Of a stretch of DNA of 46,842 bases, positions 25,361 to 34,452 are shown in pieces. Made by a program: the position numbers and the translations under genes. The stretch covers positions 1 to 46,842 of the forward strand of contig NZ_JWIB01000028.1 of NCBI RefSeq assembly GCF_000813425.1. Reading direction: 5' to 3'. The notes below the pieces were generated by a model, which was given only the letters and a program-made list of their open reading frames with translations, had not been told where the DNA came from and did no database searches. Position 1 is the stretch's first letter, and each line of letters begins with the position of its first letter. This stretch comes from Sporosarcina sp. ZBG7A (GTDB lineage Bacteria; Bacillota; Bacilli; Bacillales_A; Planococcaceae).

Positions 25361-26355
25361 GAGAAAGCTCGCCCTCCTTTACGGAGAATAATTAGGAAGA
25401 ACGGCAAGCCCATGACTGCAACGAGTGAGGCAACAGGTGTTTCGTATGGTGCGTTCATCGTCCGACCTAATGTGTCCGCAAGCAACATGAATGCACCACC
25501 AACAACTGCAGACATTGGCAGTATAAACCGATAATCAGTGCCAACTATTGCGCGAACGATATGCGGAATCATAAGTCCCACGAACGCCAGATTTCCTACT
25601 AGAGCAACGGCAGATCCAGCCAGAAGAATAGTTAGGATGAACAAAATCATTTTGATCCTGAATGTATGCTGACCCAATCCGACAGCTACTTCTTCATTTA
25701 AACTTAGTAGGGTTAGTTGCTTGGACAAAATTAGGCCGACTCCTATCCCGATAACAATCACCGGAGTAATAATTTGAAGTTGAGACCAAGTTGTACCAAT
25801 CACACCTCCAGCTGTCCACATGGAAATGTCTTTTGACACCTTAAAATAGATTCCGACCCCTTCAGCAACCGCAAAGAAGAAAGTCGAGACAGCAGCGCCT
25901 GCCAAAACAAGACGGAAAGGTGAGAAGCCACCACGCTTTGCAGAAGCGATGCCGAAGACTACTAGAGCCCCAGCTGCTGCTCCTAGAAAACAAGCGATCA
26001 TAATCCCGTAATAATTGAGGGAAGGAACTAGTGCGATTGCAATGGCGAGAGCGGCATTAGCACCAGCAGTTAAGCCAAGTAAACCTGGATCAGCTAGAGG
26101 GTTTCTTGTCATCCCTTGCATGATGGCACCTGAAACAGCCAAAGCAGAACCGACTAGTAACGCAGCCAGTTCCCGAGGGAAACGGATCTCTCTTAAAATC
26201 AAACTATTTTTACTTGAATCGCCTATAATTGCTAGCCACACATCAGACACGGAAATATTCGCTGCACCTAGTATCATTGCAAGGAATAGAGAAGCTACCA
26301 ATCCGATGCAAGCTATAAAGAATTTAATTGAAAATGGCATAGTTCGCAGATTCAT
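25357..26355 (-). CDS. Ferric-siderophore ABC permease (FecCD family)
   Basis: This is a 332-residue partner permease. ATG 26355 is used because AAAGGAG lies nine bases before it, inside a longer upstream frame. It shows the same landmarks: GAIMQGMTRNPLADPGLLGL, then LAGSAVALVGNLAFVGLMIP followed by HIVRAIVG, and ending GLPFFLIILRKGG. The two permeases form a heterodimer as in FhuB/FhuG or YfiZ/YfhA. A hairpin precedes it in the transcript, so its expression may be lower than that of the binding protein. Confidence 0.93.
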   Translation of the reverse strand: MNLRTMPFSIKFFIACIGLVASLFLAMILGAANISVSDVWLAIIGDSSKNSLILREIRFPRELAALLVGSALAVSGAIMQGMTRNPLADPGLLGLTAGANAALAIAIALVPSLNYYGIMIACFLGAAAGALVVFGIASAKRGGFSPFRLVLAGAAVSTFFFAVAEGVGIYFKVSKDISMWTAGGVIGTTWSQLQIITPVIVIGIGVGLILSKQLTLLSLNEEVAVGLGQHTFRIKMILFILTILLAGSAVALVGNLAFVGLMIPHIVRAIVGTDYRFILPMSAVVGGAFMLLADTLGRTMNAPYETPVASLVAVMGLPFFLIILRKGGRAFS

Positions 26356-26381
26356 TAGCCAGGACTCCTTTCGCAAAAGAA

Positions 26382-26410
26382 AAGGATTCTTTCAAGGTGA
26401 AAGAATCCTT
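26382..26410 (-). terminator. Intra-operon hairpin (attenuator or mRNA end)
   Basis: AAGGATTCTTTCA and TGAAAGAATCCTT form a perfect 13-bp stem with a 3-base loop. On the minus strand it is followed by TTCTTTTG. It lies between the binding-protein and permease genes and could trim or terminate part of the mRNA. Confidence 0.65.
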
Positions 26411-26422
26411 CTTGAATAACGA

Positions 26423-27349
26423 TTACTTTAAAAAGTTTTCTTTGAAAAACTCAAGCTGATACTCAAGCGTTAGAGGATCGTTGAAGTAGAACTCACTCAA
26501 CTCAGCTTCAAATACATGACCTTCTTTAACAGCTGGAGTATTCTTATATGTCTCAGTTTCCATAAAGGAATTATCGCCATCGTTATTGCGACTTAAAATA
26601 ACGTAGTCTCCCATATAATCAGGAAGTACTTCAGAAGAAAGAGCGAAATAACCATCCTTTAATGCATCTGCTTTGACTTTTTCAGGCATCGGTAGCTTCA
26701 TCTCTTGAAATAGGATTTCTGTTCCGCGTCCCCAGCTATCTCCATATACATAGAGCTGCTTGTCAAAGTTTTCAATAACTGAAACGGTCTTACCCTCACC
26801 GATTTTCGCTTTAATTTCTTCGCCAGTTTCTTGTGCACGCGTTTTGAAATCAGTGACCCATTCTTGAGCTTCCTCACCTTTGTTCAATAACTTACCGATT
26901 TCAACATATTGAGTCAAATAATCGACTTTATTGTAAGTGAATGTGACCACGGGAGCAATTTCTTTTAACCGATCCAAATTATTCAATGGAGATAGTCCAA
27001 TGATTAAATCCGGTTCCAGTTCAATGATTTTTTCTAAATCTTCATCAGACACTACTTCAGCATCTTTCAGTTTCGATTCAAATCGAGGATTATCTTTTGA
27101 CCAAGAGTCCACACCGACAATAGGAACGTCAAGTGACATAACATGTCCTGCAAATGATGACAAAACGACAACGCGCTGTGGATTTGCTGGAACTTCTATT
27201 GGGCCATCTTCAGATTCATAGGTAATCGTTCCTGAATCTTTCGCGGCTCCGTCTTTTGAAGGTTCCTTGGAAGCATCCTCATTTTTAGAAGAGCAAGCTC
27301 CTAGAACAAGAACCAGTGCAAGAGTTAAGAATAATAGTGCCTTTTTCAT
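26423..27349 (-). CDS. Ferric-hydroxamate substrate-binding lipoprotein (FhuD/YxeB-like)
   Basis: This is a 308-residue lipoprotein of the class III periplasmic-binding fold. The signal ends in the lipobox LGAC (Cys19), then a charged linker, then PANPQRVVVLSSFAGHVMSL. The segment YGDSWGRGTEILFQEM and LPDYMGDYVIL matches the FhuD2/YxeB hydroxamate-binding group. It captures ferric siderophores outside the membrane and delivers them to the permease pair. It starts one base after the ATPase stop. Which hydroxamate is bound cannot be read from the sequence. Confidence 0.9.
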   Translation of the reverse strand: MKKALLFLTLALVLVLGACSSKNEDASKEPSKDGAAKDSGTITYESEDGPIEVPANPQRVVVLSSFAGHVMSLDVPIVGVDSWSKDNPRFESKLKDAEVVSDEDLEKIIELEPDLIIGLSPLNNLDRLKEIAPVVTFTYNKVDYLTQYVEIGKLLNKGEEAQEWVTDFKTRAQETGEEIKAKIGEGKTVSVIENFDKQLYVYGDSWGRGTEILFQEMKLPMPEKVKADALKDGYFALSSEVLPDYMGDYVILSRNNDGDNSFMETETYKNTPAVKEGHVFEAELSEFYFNDPLTLEYQLEFFKENFLK

Positions 27350-27350
27350 G

Positions 27351-28145
27351 TTAGTAATCTCCTTTTAATAAATCGTATGTAATACACATCGGTTTACCGC
27401 TTCTCGGATCCATTCCGATTTCTGCGTCAATCCTAAAAACTTCACGCAAAGTTGTAGGTTCTATTACTTCTTCAGAAGAACCCGCTTTAATGACCTTCCC
27501 ATCTTTCATCGCTATCAAATAATCAGCGAAGCGGGCAGCCTGATTTAAATCATGTAACACCATGATAATGGTTCGTTCCTGCTCAGCATTCAATTTCTGT
27601 AATAGTTCAAGAACTTCCAACTGATGTGCCATGTCTAAATAGGTTGTCGGTTCATCAAGAAAAATGATTTCCGTTTCTTGTGCAAGCGCCATTGCGATCC
27701 AGACCCTCTGACGTTGACCGCCTGAAAGAGCATCCACTTGACGATCACGGAAAGAATCCGTATTTGTAACAGTAAGAGCCCAGTTAATGACATCGAAATC
27801 AGTTGCTGTCAACCGTCCTAGTCCTGTTTGGTAGGGGAATCTACCATAAGAAACGAGTTCCGACACTGTTAGACCACTCGCAGCTTCTTGCGTTTGCGGA
27901 AGAATTGCCATTTTTCGAGCAAGCGCTTTTGTTTTATGATCAGCAATATCTCCCCCATCCAACAATACCTTCCCTGAATGGCGGGGAATGAGACGTGTCA
28001 TCCCTTTCAAAAAAGTCGACTTTCCACATCCGTTAGCCCCGATGATCGCAGTTATTTTCTTATTCGGTATCGTAACGGATAGGTCATCCACGATGATTTG
28101 TTCACCGTAAGCAATCTGTAAATTTTCAGTTGCCAAACGTACCAT
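27351..28145 (-). CDS. Ferric-siderophore ABC ATPase (FhuC-like)
   Basis: This is a 264-residue ATPase. ATG 28145 is seven bases after TTGGAGTG; a GTG three codons earlier is the alternative. Walker A is GANGCGKST (36-44), then Q-loop LPQTQE, signature LSGGQRQRVW, Walker B IIFLDEPTTYLD, and switch His in VLHDLN. It is the first gene of the operon ATPase, binding protein, permease, permease, and faces the Fur-box region. It powers ferric-siderophore import. Confidence 0.93.
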   Translation of the reverse strand: MVRLATENLQIAYGEQIIVDDLSVTIPNKKITAIIGANGCGKSTFLKGMTRLIPRHSGKVLLDGGDIADHKTKALARKMAILPQTQEAASGLTVSELVSYGRFPYQTGLGRLTATDFDVINWALTVTNTDSFRDRQVDALSGGQRQRVWIAMALAQETEIIFLDEPTTYLDMAHQLEVLELLQKLNAEQERTIIMVLHDLNQAARFADYLIAMKDGKVIKAGSSEEVIEPTTLREVFRIDAEIGMDPRSGKPMCITYDLLKGDY

Positions 28146-28179
28146 TCGGAGCACTCCAATCTTTTATACACAATAAACG

Positions 28180-28208
28180 TTGATAATGATTCTCATTATC
28201 GGTATAAT
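28180..28208 (+). promoter_or_regulatory. Sigma-A promoter with overlapping Fur box
   Basis: TTGATA (28180-28185), a 17-base spacer and TATAAT (28203-28208) make a good promoter for the reductase gene. The spacer contains GATAATGATTCTCATTATC (28182-28200), which matches the Fur consensus at nearly every base. On the other strand TATAAA at about 28163-28168 may be the -10 of the importer operon. One Fur box can therefore repress both directions when iron is sufficient. Confidence 0.9.
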
Positions 28209-28263
28209 GCTACTATAAAGAGTGATCCTAAAGAAGTCAAATATAAATTTAGGGGGATGAAGT

Positions 28264-29313
28264 ATGTCTCAAGCAACAATTGTAGATGTGACGATTATTG
28301 GCGGAGGACCTGCAGGATTATATGCTGCTTTTTATAGTGGGTTACGTGGAATGTCCGCCAAAATCATTGAATTTCAACCGGAACTAGGTGGGAAACTACA
28401 TGTTTATCAAGAAAAAATGATTTGGGACGTTGGCGGCGTCACACCAGCACCTGCAGCTGAAATGATTAATAAGCTAGTGGAGCAAGGCATGACGTTTAAC
28501 CCCGAAGTTGTTTTGAATGAAAAAGTAACTGGAATTGAAAAAGATGATGAAGGAAATTTTGTCTTGACTAGCGCTTCTGGTGCTAAACACTATAGCAGAA
28601 CAGTCATTCTTGCTGTTGGCGGAGGTATTCTAAAACCACAAAAAGTGGAAATAGAAGGTGCAGAGCGGTTCGAAGTCTCGAATTTACATTACACAGTAAA
28701 ATCACTACAACACTTCAAAGGAAGACGTGTCCTGATATCAGGTGGCGGAAATGCTGCAATCGACTGGGCTAATGAGCTAGAACCTATTGCCAAAGAAGTG
28801 ATTTTAACATATCGGAAATGTGATTTAAACGGACATGAAGCACAAGTTCAGCAATTGCTTCAGAGTCAAGTAGTGTGCCACTTTAATACAAGGATTGACA
28901 AATTGATAGCATCAGCTGATCACCAGTCAATCGAAAAAGTGGAATTAAAACATTGTCTAGAAGAATCCGGATTGACTCTGGAAGTTGACGATGTGGTCAT
29001 TAACCATGGATATGAAGTGGATACCTCATTAATAGGAGGCAGCGAAGCGAACCTTGAGCTCACAAACGACCACCGAATTGCTGGAACACCGATGAGCGGG
29101 ACTTCAGTTCCTGGGATTTTTGCTGCTGGAGATGTCCTTTTCCATGAAAGTAAAGTCAATCTCATCGCGGGGGCATTTCAAGACGCTGCAAACGCTGTAA
29201 ATAGTGCCAAAATGTATTTAGATCCAAAAGCATCCCAGGCAGGCATGGTGAGCTCGCACAATGATGTCTTCAAAGAACGTAACAAAAAACTTGTACAGCA
29301 GTTAATCAGTTAA
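28264..29313 (+). CDS. Ferredoxin/flavodoxin-NADP reductase (YumC/YcgT type)
   Basis: This 349-residue protein has the thioredoxin-reductase-like FNR fold without the CxxC pair. FAD site: GGGPAGLYAAFYSGLRGM; NADPH site: ISGGGNAAIDWANEL; C-terminal FAD contact: GIFAAGDVLFHESKVNLIAG. The length matches Bacillus YumC and YcgT. The Fur-controlled promoter points to the YcgT role, that is, supplying electrons through flavodoxin or ferredoxin, probably for releasing iron from the siderophore imported by the divergent operon (inference). Confidence 0.9.
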   Translation: MSQATIVDVTIIGGGPAGLYAAFYSGLRGMSAKIIEFQPELGGKLHVYQEKMIWDVGGVTPAPAAEMINKLVEQGMTFNPEVVLNEKVTGIEKDDEGNFVLTSASGAKHYSRTVILAVGGGILKPQKVEIEGAERFEVSNLHYTVKSLQHFKGRRVLISGGGNAAIDWANELEPIAKEVILTYRKCDLNGHEAQVQQLLQSQVVCHFNTRIDKLIASADHQSIEKVELKHCLEESGLTLEVDDVVINHGYEVDTSLIGGSEANLELTNDHRIAGTPMSGTSVPGIFAAGDVLFHESKVNLIAGAFQDAANAVNSAKMYLDPKASQAGMVSSHNDVFKERNKKLVQQLIS

Positions 29314-29337
29314 ACCTAAATATGAAATTACTTCCCC

Positions 29338-29377
29338 ACAAAAAGAAGCAGATGCACTAGGCTCTGCTTCTTTTTGT
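29338..29377. terminator. Bidirectional terminator
   Basis: ACAAAAAGAAGCAGA and TCTGCTTCTTTTTGT form a perfect 15-bp stem with a 10-base loop between the reductase and the convergent DUF3307 gene. Confidence 0.9.
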
Positions 29378-29382
29378 CGTTC

Positions 29383-29733
29383 TTATCCCCAAATGTGTGC
29401 AATGATGGAAAGTACTATAATATGAAAGACTTGGTCCGCCATAATTATCAGCCACGCAGGTTCTCCATCTTTTATGCCCATTATCGTCTTCGCCCACCAT
29501 GCAACAAAACGACGGCGATCCAAAATGACATGACTCACAAAAATAATGGCAACAACCCATAAAGAAATCCTTCCTGTGCCTATTAAAAATGCAACACTTA
29601 CAGCCGATGTATAAACGAAACAATGGGTTAAGAGTGGAGCCCACTTTGTGGCTTTTCCTGCAGCCATCCAACTCGTTTGCAGTAAATAATCGCCAATCAG
29701 ATGCCCTATTATTAAATATGAGAACAATGTCAC
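29383..29733 (-). CDS. DUF3307 family membrane protein
   Basis: This is a 116-residue protein with four hydrophobic segments. It shows the DUF3307 pattern IGHLIGDYLLQTSWMA at the start, then THCFVYT, a VSHVILDRR turn and a conserved DQVFHIIVL near the end. The function of the family is not known. The start is GTG 29733, eight bases after GGAGG. It is divergent from the HD-GYP gene with 131 bases between, in which I see no clear promoter. Confidence 0.85.
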   Translation of the reverse strand: MTLFSYLIIGHLIGDYLLQTSWMAAGKATKWAPLLTHCFVYTSAVSVAFLIGTGRISLWVVAIIFVSHVILDRRRFVAWWAKTIMGIKDGEPAWLIIMADQVFHIIVLSIIAHIWG

Positions 29734-29864
29734 GTTGTTACCTCCGTGTTACTGATTTTTCATTGAAAGTAATGACTTTAGTTGTGTATTTATGATTGTT
29801 TCATGATACTATTATTACAAATAGAGAGAAACGTGACAACAGTTTTTTAGAAAGGAATTAGTAA

Positions 29865-31007
29865 ATGGAAAAATCACTTGCATTAACGACTCCTGACTCC
29901 TCTGAATTTCCACAGTCAGATCTACTTTTATCTACTATTTTTGAATATATGGGGAAAATGTCCACTGAAACAGACATTGCAAAGATGCTATTGTTACTAG
30001 CTGATTTAGGTACAAAGTTAGTACAGGCAGATCGATGTACCGTTTGGCTCCATGAATCTATATCGCAGACTGTTTGGACGGTCGCAGGTCATGGGGTAGA
30101 AAGAATTACAATATCGGATACGAGCGGGTTTGTGGGAAGAAGCATACAAGCCGGAACGGTGATTAATGTAGAAGATGCTTATTTAGATGAACGATTCAAT
30201 ACTGCAGTCGATCAGGAAACAGGTTATCATACACGTTCTATACTGTGTATCCCATTCACTAACCAAGAAGGAAAAATAATTGGTGCATTCCAGGCTATTA
30301 ATAAGCTTGGAGATTCCCACTTTACAAAAAAGGATGAAACGTTGTTATCATTTGCCTCAACGTATGCTGGTAAATCTCTTGATACGTTCATGTTACATAA
30401 CGAGTTACTGGAAACGCAAAAAGAAATTATAGAAACGATGGGGGAAATAGGCGAGAGTCGATCGCAAGAAACCGGTAATCATGTCAAACGTGTGGCAATC
30501 TATTCTTATAAGTTGGCTCAACTTGCAGGTATCTCTGAACCACAATCGCTTCTTCTTCGTTACGCATCTCCCATGCATGACATAGGAAAAGTGGCAACAC
30601 CCGATTCAATTCTACTGAAGCCTGGAAAGTTAACGCCCGAAGAATTTGAAGAAATGAAGTTGCATACAGTCGTTGGATATAATGTTTTTCGGAAATCAGA
30701 GCGTGAATTATTAAAAACAGCTGCCATTATCGCTTACGAGCATCATGAAAGATGGGAAGGCGGCGGATATCCTAGAGGTTTGGAGCGAGAACAGATTCAT
30801 ATATTTGGAAGGATCACCGCAATCGCTGATGTATTTGACGCACTAGGTAGTGACCGCGTGTATAAAAAGGCTTGGCCGCTTAAAAAAATCGTGTCGTACA
30901 TGTCTGAGCAACGGGGCAAACAATTTGATCCTACGTTAATAGATCTATTTCTAGACCATTTAGATGAATTTGTCGCAATTCGTGATAGTTATACCGATAG
31001 GATGTGA
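29865..31007 (+). CDS. GAF-HD-GYP cyclic-di-GMP phosphodiesterase
   Basis: This is a 380-residue soluble protein with a GAF sensor (about 25-175, with the usual ILCIPFTNQEGKIIGAFQAI core) and an HD-GYP domain (about 185-370). The metal and catalytic residues are present: E197, H206, H238-D239 (MHDIGK), H267, H293-H294 and D322. The GYP motif is complete (EGGGYPRGL). It should hydrolyse c-di-GMP to pGpG or GMP under control of a small ligand bound to GAF. It is seven bases upstream of the cyclase gene, so both are made together. Confidence 0.92.
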   Translation: MEKSLALTTPDSSEFPQSDLLLSTIFEYMGKMSTETDIAKMLLLLADLGTKLVQADRCTVWLHESISQTVWTVAGHGVERITISDTSGFVGRSIQAGTVINVEDAYLDERFNTAVDQETGYHTRSILCIPFTNQEGKIIGAFQAINKLGDSHFTKKDETLLSFASTYAGKSLDTFMLHNELLETQKEIIETMGEIGESRSQETGNHVKRVAIYSYKLAQLAGISEPQSLLLRYASPMHDIGKVATPDSILLKPGKLTPEEFEEMKLHTVVGYNVFRKSERELLKTAAIIAYEHHERWEGGGYPRGLEREQIHIFGRITAIADVFDALGSDRVYKKAWPLKKIVSYMSEQRGKQFDPTLIDLFLDHLDEFVAIRDSYTDRM

Positions 31008-31014
31008 AGTGTAA

Positions 31015-32811
31015 GTGTCAAAAACTATTTCAATAGTAGAAACCCGTCTAGTTAAATTGCCAATTGAAGTAGTATGGGAGCTAGTTTCCGATACCAATCG
31101 CTTAAACCGATACCTCGGATTGTTTCCAGTCAACTTTACTCCCTTTAGAACCAGGACCCAACAGCTCATTCGAAAAGCAAAAGGAAAAGCTTATGGATTG
31201 ATAGAGGTTGAATGGGATGAAAACGTATTTGAATGGGTTCGTGAATCTTATTACACGGTTGAGCGTAATTATACGAAAGGGCCAGTGGAGCGTGCGATTT
31301 GGAAAGTGTCAGTTACGAAAGTGGACGAGGAAGAAACGAAGTTGACACTTACAGGATTGTTTGAGTATCGTTCTCTTTTAGGAAAAGTGGCATTAAAAAA
31401 AGGAATTATTCCTCAACTCCTTCAAACATTTACTTATGTCGAAGACGCTGCAGCGACAAAGGAGCATATGCCAACAGCAAGAGAACAGAAAGCCATTCAA
31501 ATAGATGAACGCGTTTTGCTTGATGCAGAACACCACTTGAACGAATTATCGCTTGATCAGGCACTTGTCAAAGCGCTCATTAGAACCATTCGAACAGAAT
31601 CAGATGTAGCTGTGTCGTCAATTCAGCCCTATCGATGGGCATTTGAACATGGATTTACTAAACAACAAGCAGTTCGTCTATTCTTGTTTGCGAGTGAAGC
31701 CGGGGTATTGGATTATGAATGGAGTTTGATGTGCCCGAACTGTCGAGTCGCTAAAGATCATGCCTCCGTCTTAAAAGATGTGAAAAAAACGGTGCATTGT
31801 GATCTATGCGGTGTGGACTTCGAACTTGATTTTGAAAACTATGTAGAAATGACTTTTCAAGTGAACGGTGCGATTCGAAAAACGAACAAAGTAACGTTTT
31901 GCATAAACGGACCAACTAATTCACCACATACAATTGGACAGTTTCGGATTCCGCCTCAATCGACGACACATGTACCGTGGACTAGTATTCCTAAGGACAT
32001 GCAAATCCGGGTGGTGAAGCATAATTTCAAAGTTCCATTTACCTATCAACCAAACATCGAATCTTCCCAAATACATATTCAACCTAATGGTATTGTCGAA
32101 CAATTTCTCATGCAAAGTTCAGACATTTCAATTGTTAACACGAGTGATGAAGAATATGTTGTGGCATTTGAAGAGACGAAATGGGATGAATATGCGCTTA
32201 CAGCACGTGAAGTAACCTCACTTCAGTTGTTCCGGGATTTGCTACCCGCAGAAGTTCTTGCGCCAGGCATGCAAATCGGGGTAGGTAAGCTGACCATTCT
32301 GTTTACTGATCTGAAGGATTCAACTCAGTTATATGAACGGGTTGGGGATGCAAGCGCATATAGTGATGTCCAAAAACATTTCACCTCACTTGGCAATCTA
32401 ATTCGTTCCCATGATGGAACAATTGTAAAAACAATAGGAGATTCGATTATGGCGGCATTCTCTTCTAACATTCATGCGTTGGAAGCAGCGCTTGATATAC
32501 AATCCTCTGTGTCCTCCCTGAACAAAATGTTGAATAATCCGGTCACTATTAAGATAGGTTTGCACGAGGGGCCAGTGATTGCGGTCAATGCAAATGGTGT
32601 GCTAGATTACTTTGGCAGAACTGTTAACATGGCAGCGCGTGTTCAACAACAGAGCGCTGGGGGAGACATTGTGTTGAAAAAGAAACTTTTCGATGAGCTG
32701 GAAGTCAAGGCGGATTTAGGATTGGTAACGGAATTCACGACACAACTACATGGAATGGCATCACCTATTCAATTGGTCAGATTGAATCCTATACTTGGTG
32801 ATGTAGATTGA
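31015..32811 (+). CDS. Class III adenylate cyclase with SRPBCC and zinc-ribbon N-terminal part
   Basis: This 598-residue protein has a START/SRPBCC-like domain (about 5-145), a middle region resembling DUF5939 with a zinc ribbon (C240-x2-C243 and C262-x2-C265), and a class III cyclase domain (about 420-590). The cyclase site is complete: metal Asp D432 and D476, adenine-selecting K472 (VKTIGDS) and D531 (LDYFG), transition-state N538 and R542 (VNMAARV). The Lys/Asp pair predicts ATP, not GTP, as substrate. The start is GTG 31015. Such cyclases are uncommon in Bacillales. It is in operon with a c-di-GMP phosphodiesterase. Confidence 0.88.
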   Translation: MSKTISIVETRLVKLPIEVVWELVSDTNRLNRYLGLFPVNFTPFRTRTQQLIRKAKGKAYGLIEVEWDENVFEWVRESYYTVERNYTKGPVERAIWKVSVTKVDEEETKLTLTGLFEYRSLLGKVALKKGIIPQLLQTFTYVEDAAATKEHMPTAREQKAIQIDERVLLDAEHHLNELSLDQALVKALIRTIRTESDVAVSSIQPYRWAFEHGFTKQQAVRLFLFASEAGVLDYEWSLMCPNCRVAKDHASVLKDVKKTVHCDLCGVDFELDFENYVEMTFQVNGAIRKTNKVTFCINGPTNSPHTIGQFRIPPQSTTHVPWTSIPKDMQIRVVKHNFKVPFTYQPNIESSQIHIQPNGIVEQFLMQSSDISIVNTSDEEYVVAFEETKWDEYALTAREVTSLQLFRDLLPAEVLAPGMQIGVGKLTILFTDLKDSTQLYERVGDASAYSDVQKHFTSLGNLIRSHDGTIVKTIGDSIMAAFSSNIHALEAALDIQSSVSSLNKMLNNPVTIKIGLHEGPVIAVNANGVLDYFGRTVNMAARVQQQSAGGDIVLKKKLFDELEVKADLGLVTEFTTQLHGMASPIQLVRLNPILGDVD

Positions 32812-32833
32812 AAGAGCTATTTTAGCTCTTTTT
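32811..32833 (+). terminator. Rho-independent terminator
   Basis: AAAGAGCTA and TAGCTCTTT around TTT, followed by more T's, end the phosphodiesterase-cyclase operon. The stem includes the cyclase stop codon. Confidence 0.8.
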
Positions 32834-32903
32834 TTCGTTTTACGTGTATTTGAAAGTGAACAGGGAAAATAAGAAAGGTAAACATCCATATATAGGAGGG
32901 AGA

Positions 32904-33647
32904 ATGATTATGAAAAAAAATCTTATGCTACTCACTATATTACTTTCTGGCGGTCTAGCTGCCTGTTCTGCATCTCCAACGGACGAAACAACCAATTCCA
33001 CCCAACAGGAAATGGGCGATTCTGTTCAAAATGAAACAGATGGAAACGCTGGAGGTCAAAATTATGAAGAAGATCAGACTTCTAATAACGAACAGTCCCA
33101 GTCAGATGAAGCACAAGACAGCGATGGAACATCAGCGTCAGAAGAAAATGATAACCAAGGGCAATCTGGCCAAGCAGGCACTGCTGATGAGTCAATTGAT
33201 AAAGAACAAAAGAAAATGGCAATTGATACATTGAACGACTTAGTTTTAGATGGAAAGAAAGGGAAAGTATATCATTTAAATGATAACTTCTACGTGGGGA
33301 GAACCACTCAAACTGACGTCTATAATACAATTGGAAAGCCTGAACGCCAGGACACATTCGATCGATATACCGGGTCAATGGGGCAAGCTTCCTATGATCT
33401 CAGATATAATGAAAAGGGTCTATTAGTTGAAGCACGTTACCTTGGAACGAACGTTGAAAGACAAACAAATTTAGGTGGCATCAGTTCAAAAGATTTAGTA
33501 GAACAATTGGGTAACCCAGATGAAAAAAGAATGCTGAAAGGTTCCAATCAAACGAGTTATATATATGAATTAGGAAACTACGAGATCCAGTTCGTCATGA
33601 CTGAGAAAGACAAAGCGGACCATGTCAACTTGTTGCTCGTCTCTTGA
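32904..33647 (+). CDS. DUF4309 (YjgB-like) lipoprotein
   Basis: This is a 247-residue lipoprotein. ATG 32904 or the second ATG two codons later follows AGGAGG; the upstream frame extension is not supported. The lipobox is LAAC. A low-complexity Glu/Gln/Ser/Asn linker of about 75 residues spans the wall. The C-terminal 125 residues match the DUF4309 pattern with two similar modules (FYVGRTTQTDVYNTIGKPER and GGISSKDLVEQLGNPDEKR), resembling BLIP/SmpA-like repeats. The function is unknown. It is monocistronic between terminators. Confidence 0.75.
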   Translation: MIMKKNLMLLTILLSGGLAACSASPTDETTNSTQQEMGDSVQNETDGNAGGQNYEEDQTSNNEQSQSDEAQDSDGTSASEENDNQGQSGQAGTADESIDKEQKKMAIDTLNDLVLDGKKGKVYHLNDNFYVGRTTQTDVYNTIGKPERQDTFDRYTGSMGQASYDLRYNEKGLLVEARYLGTNVERQTNLGGISSKDLVEQLGNPDEKRMLKGSNQTSYIYELGNYEIQFVMTEKDKADHVNLLLVS

Positions 33648-33680
33648 AAAAAGCCATGCGGCGAATCCGCATGGCTTTTA
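33648..33680. terminator. Bidirectional terminator
   Basis: AAAAAGCCATGCGG and CCGCATGGCTTTTA form a perfect stem with a 5-base loop between the lipoprotein and the TetR gene. Confidence 0.9.
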
Positions 33681-33686
33681 TATGTT

Positions 33687-34343
33687 TTATTCGGACTTCA
33701 ACCGATTGATAATCTCTTTTACATAGAACATGGTTCGACTTGCAGCTTCATCAGGAGTTGCTTCAATGCGATTATTAAGGAAATTCATTAGCATTCCTTG
33801 CCAAATTAAAATAGTGACTTCATTGAGCGACTCGGTTTTATCTGCATCTAGACTGCTTTGCTCCACAGCTCTTTTCAAGATGGGATTGCCTCTTTTTACA
33901 ACATTCTGTTCAAGTAAACTCATTCTGATTTCTTCAGGAACATCCACTAAGTCCGCTGGATAGAATTCATAATACTTCTCCAACAAATGGTCGGGATTAT
34001 CTCCTAGATCGCGGATGAAAACTGAGTGGAAGATATCTGGTTGTTTAAACGAATATTCACAAAAACATTCCCATGCAGTTACATATTGATCTAAGGCACA
34101 AGATTCCTCATTCATGCGTCTCGTCACTTCAACCGTATAATCCTTCATCAATCTCATCGATGCGAAAAACAGCAAGTGTGAGAACTCGTCGAAGTAATTA
34201 TAAATGGTTGCACTATTATAACCAGCACGGTCTGCAACCTTACGAATTGTAACTGCTCTCGCACCTTCTTCTTCAATGATTTCAGTGGCGGCCTCGACAA
34301 AGTACTTCCACATTCTACTCTTTTGAAGCATTTTCTTATCCAA
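33687..34343 (-). CDS. TetR/AcrR family transcriptional regulator
   Basis: This is a 218-residue repressor. The N-terminal helix-turn-helix is clear: EEEGARAVTIRKVADRAGYN then SATIYNYFDEFSHLL (about 25-60). The rest is an all-helical ligand and dimer domain. The start is TTG 34343 with a weak GAGG upstream; ATG four codons later is possible. It is divergent from the BCCT-CocE operon and probably controls it. The 14-bp palindrome at 34453-34466 between the genes is a candidate operator. Confidence 0.88.
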   Translation of the reverse strand: MDKKMLQKSRMWKYFVEAATEIIEEEGARAVTIRKVADRAGYNSATIYNYFDEFSHLLFFASMRLMKDYTVEVTRRMNEESCALDQYVTAWECFCEYSFKQPDIFHSVFIRDLGDNPDHLLEKYYEFYPADLVDVPEEIRMSLLEQNVVKRGNPILKRAVEQSSLDADKTESLNEVTILIWQGMLMNFLNNRIEATPDEAASRTMFYVKEIINRLKSE

Positions 34344-34452
34344 ATAAAGCGCCTCGCTTTTCTCAGTTATCAGTAATTGTACAATACTACCAGTCTAATT
34401 CATTATACTTGTACTTGCGAATTTATTCTGATAGTATAAACGCGTTCACAAG

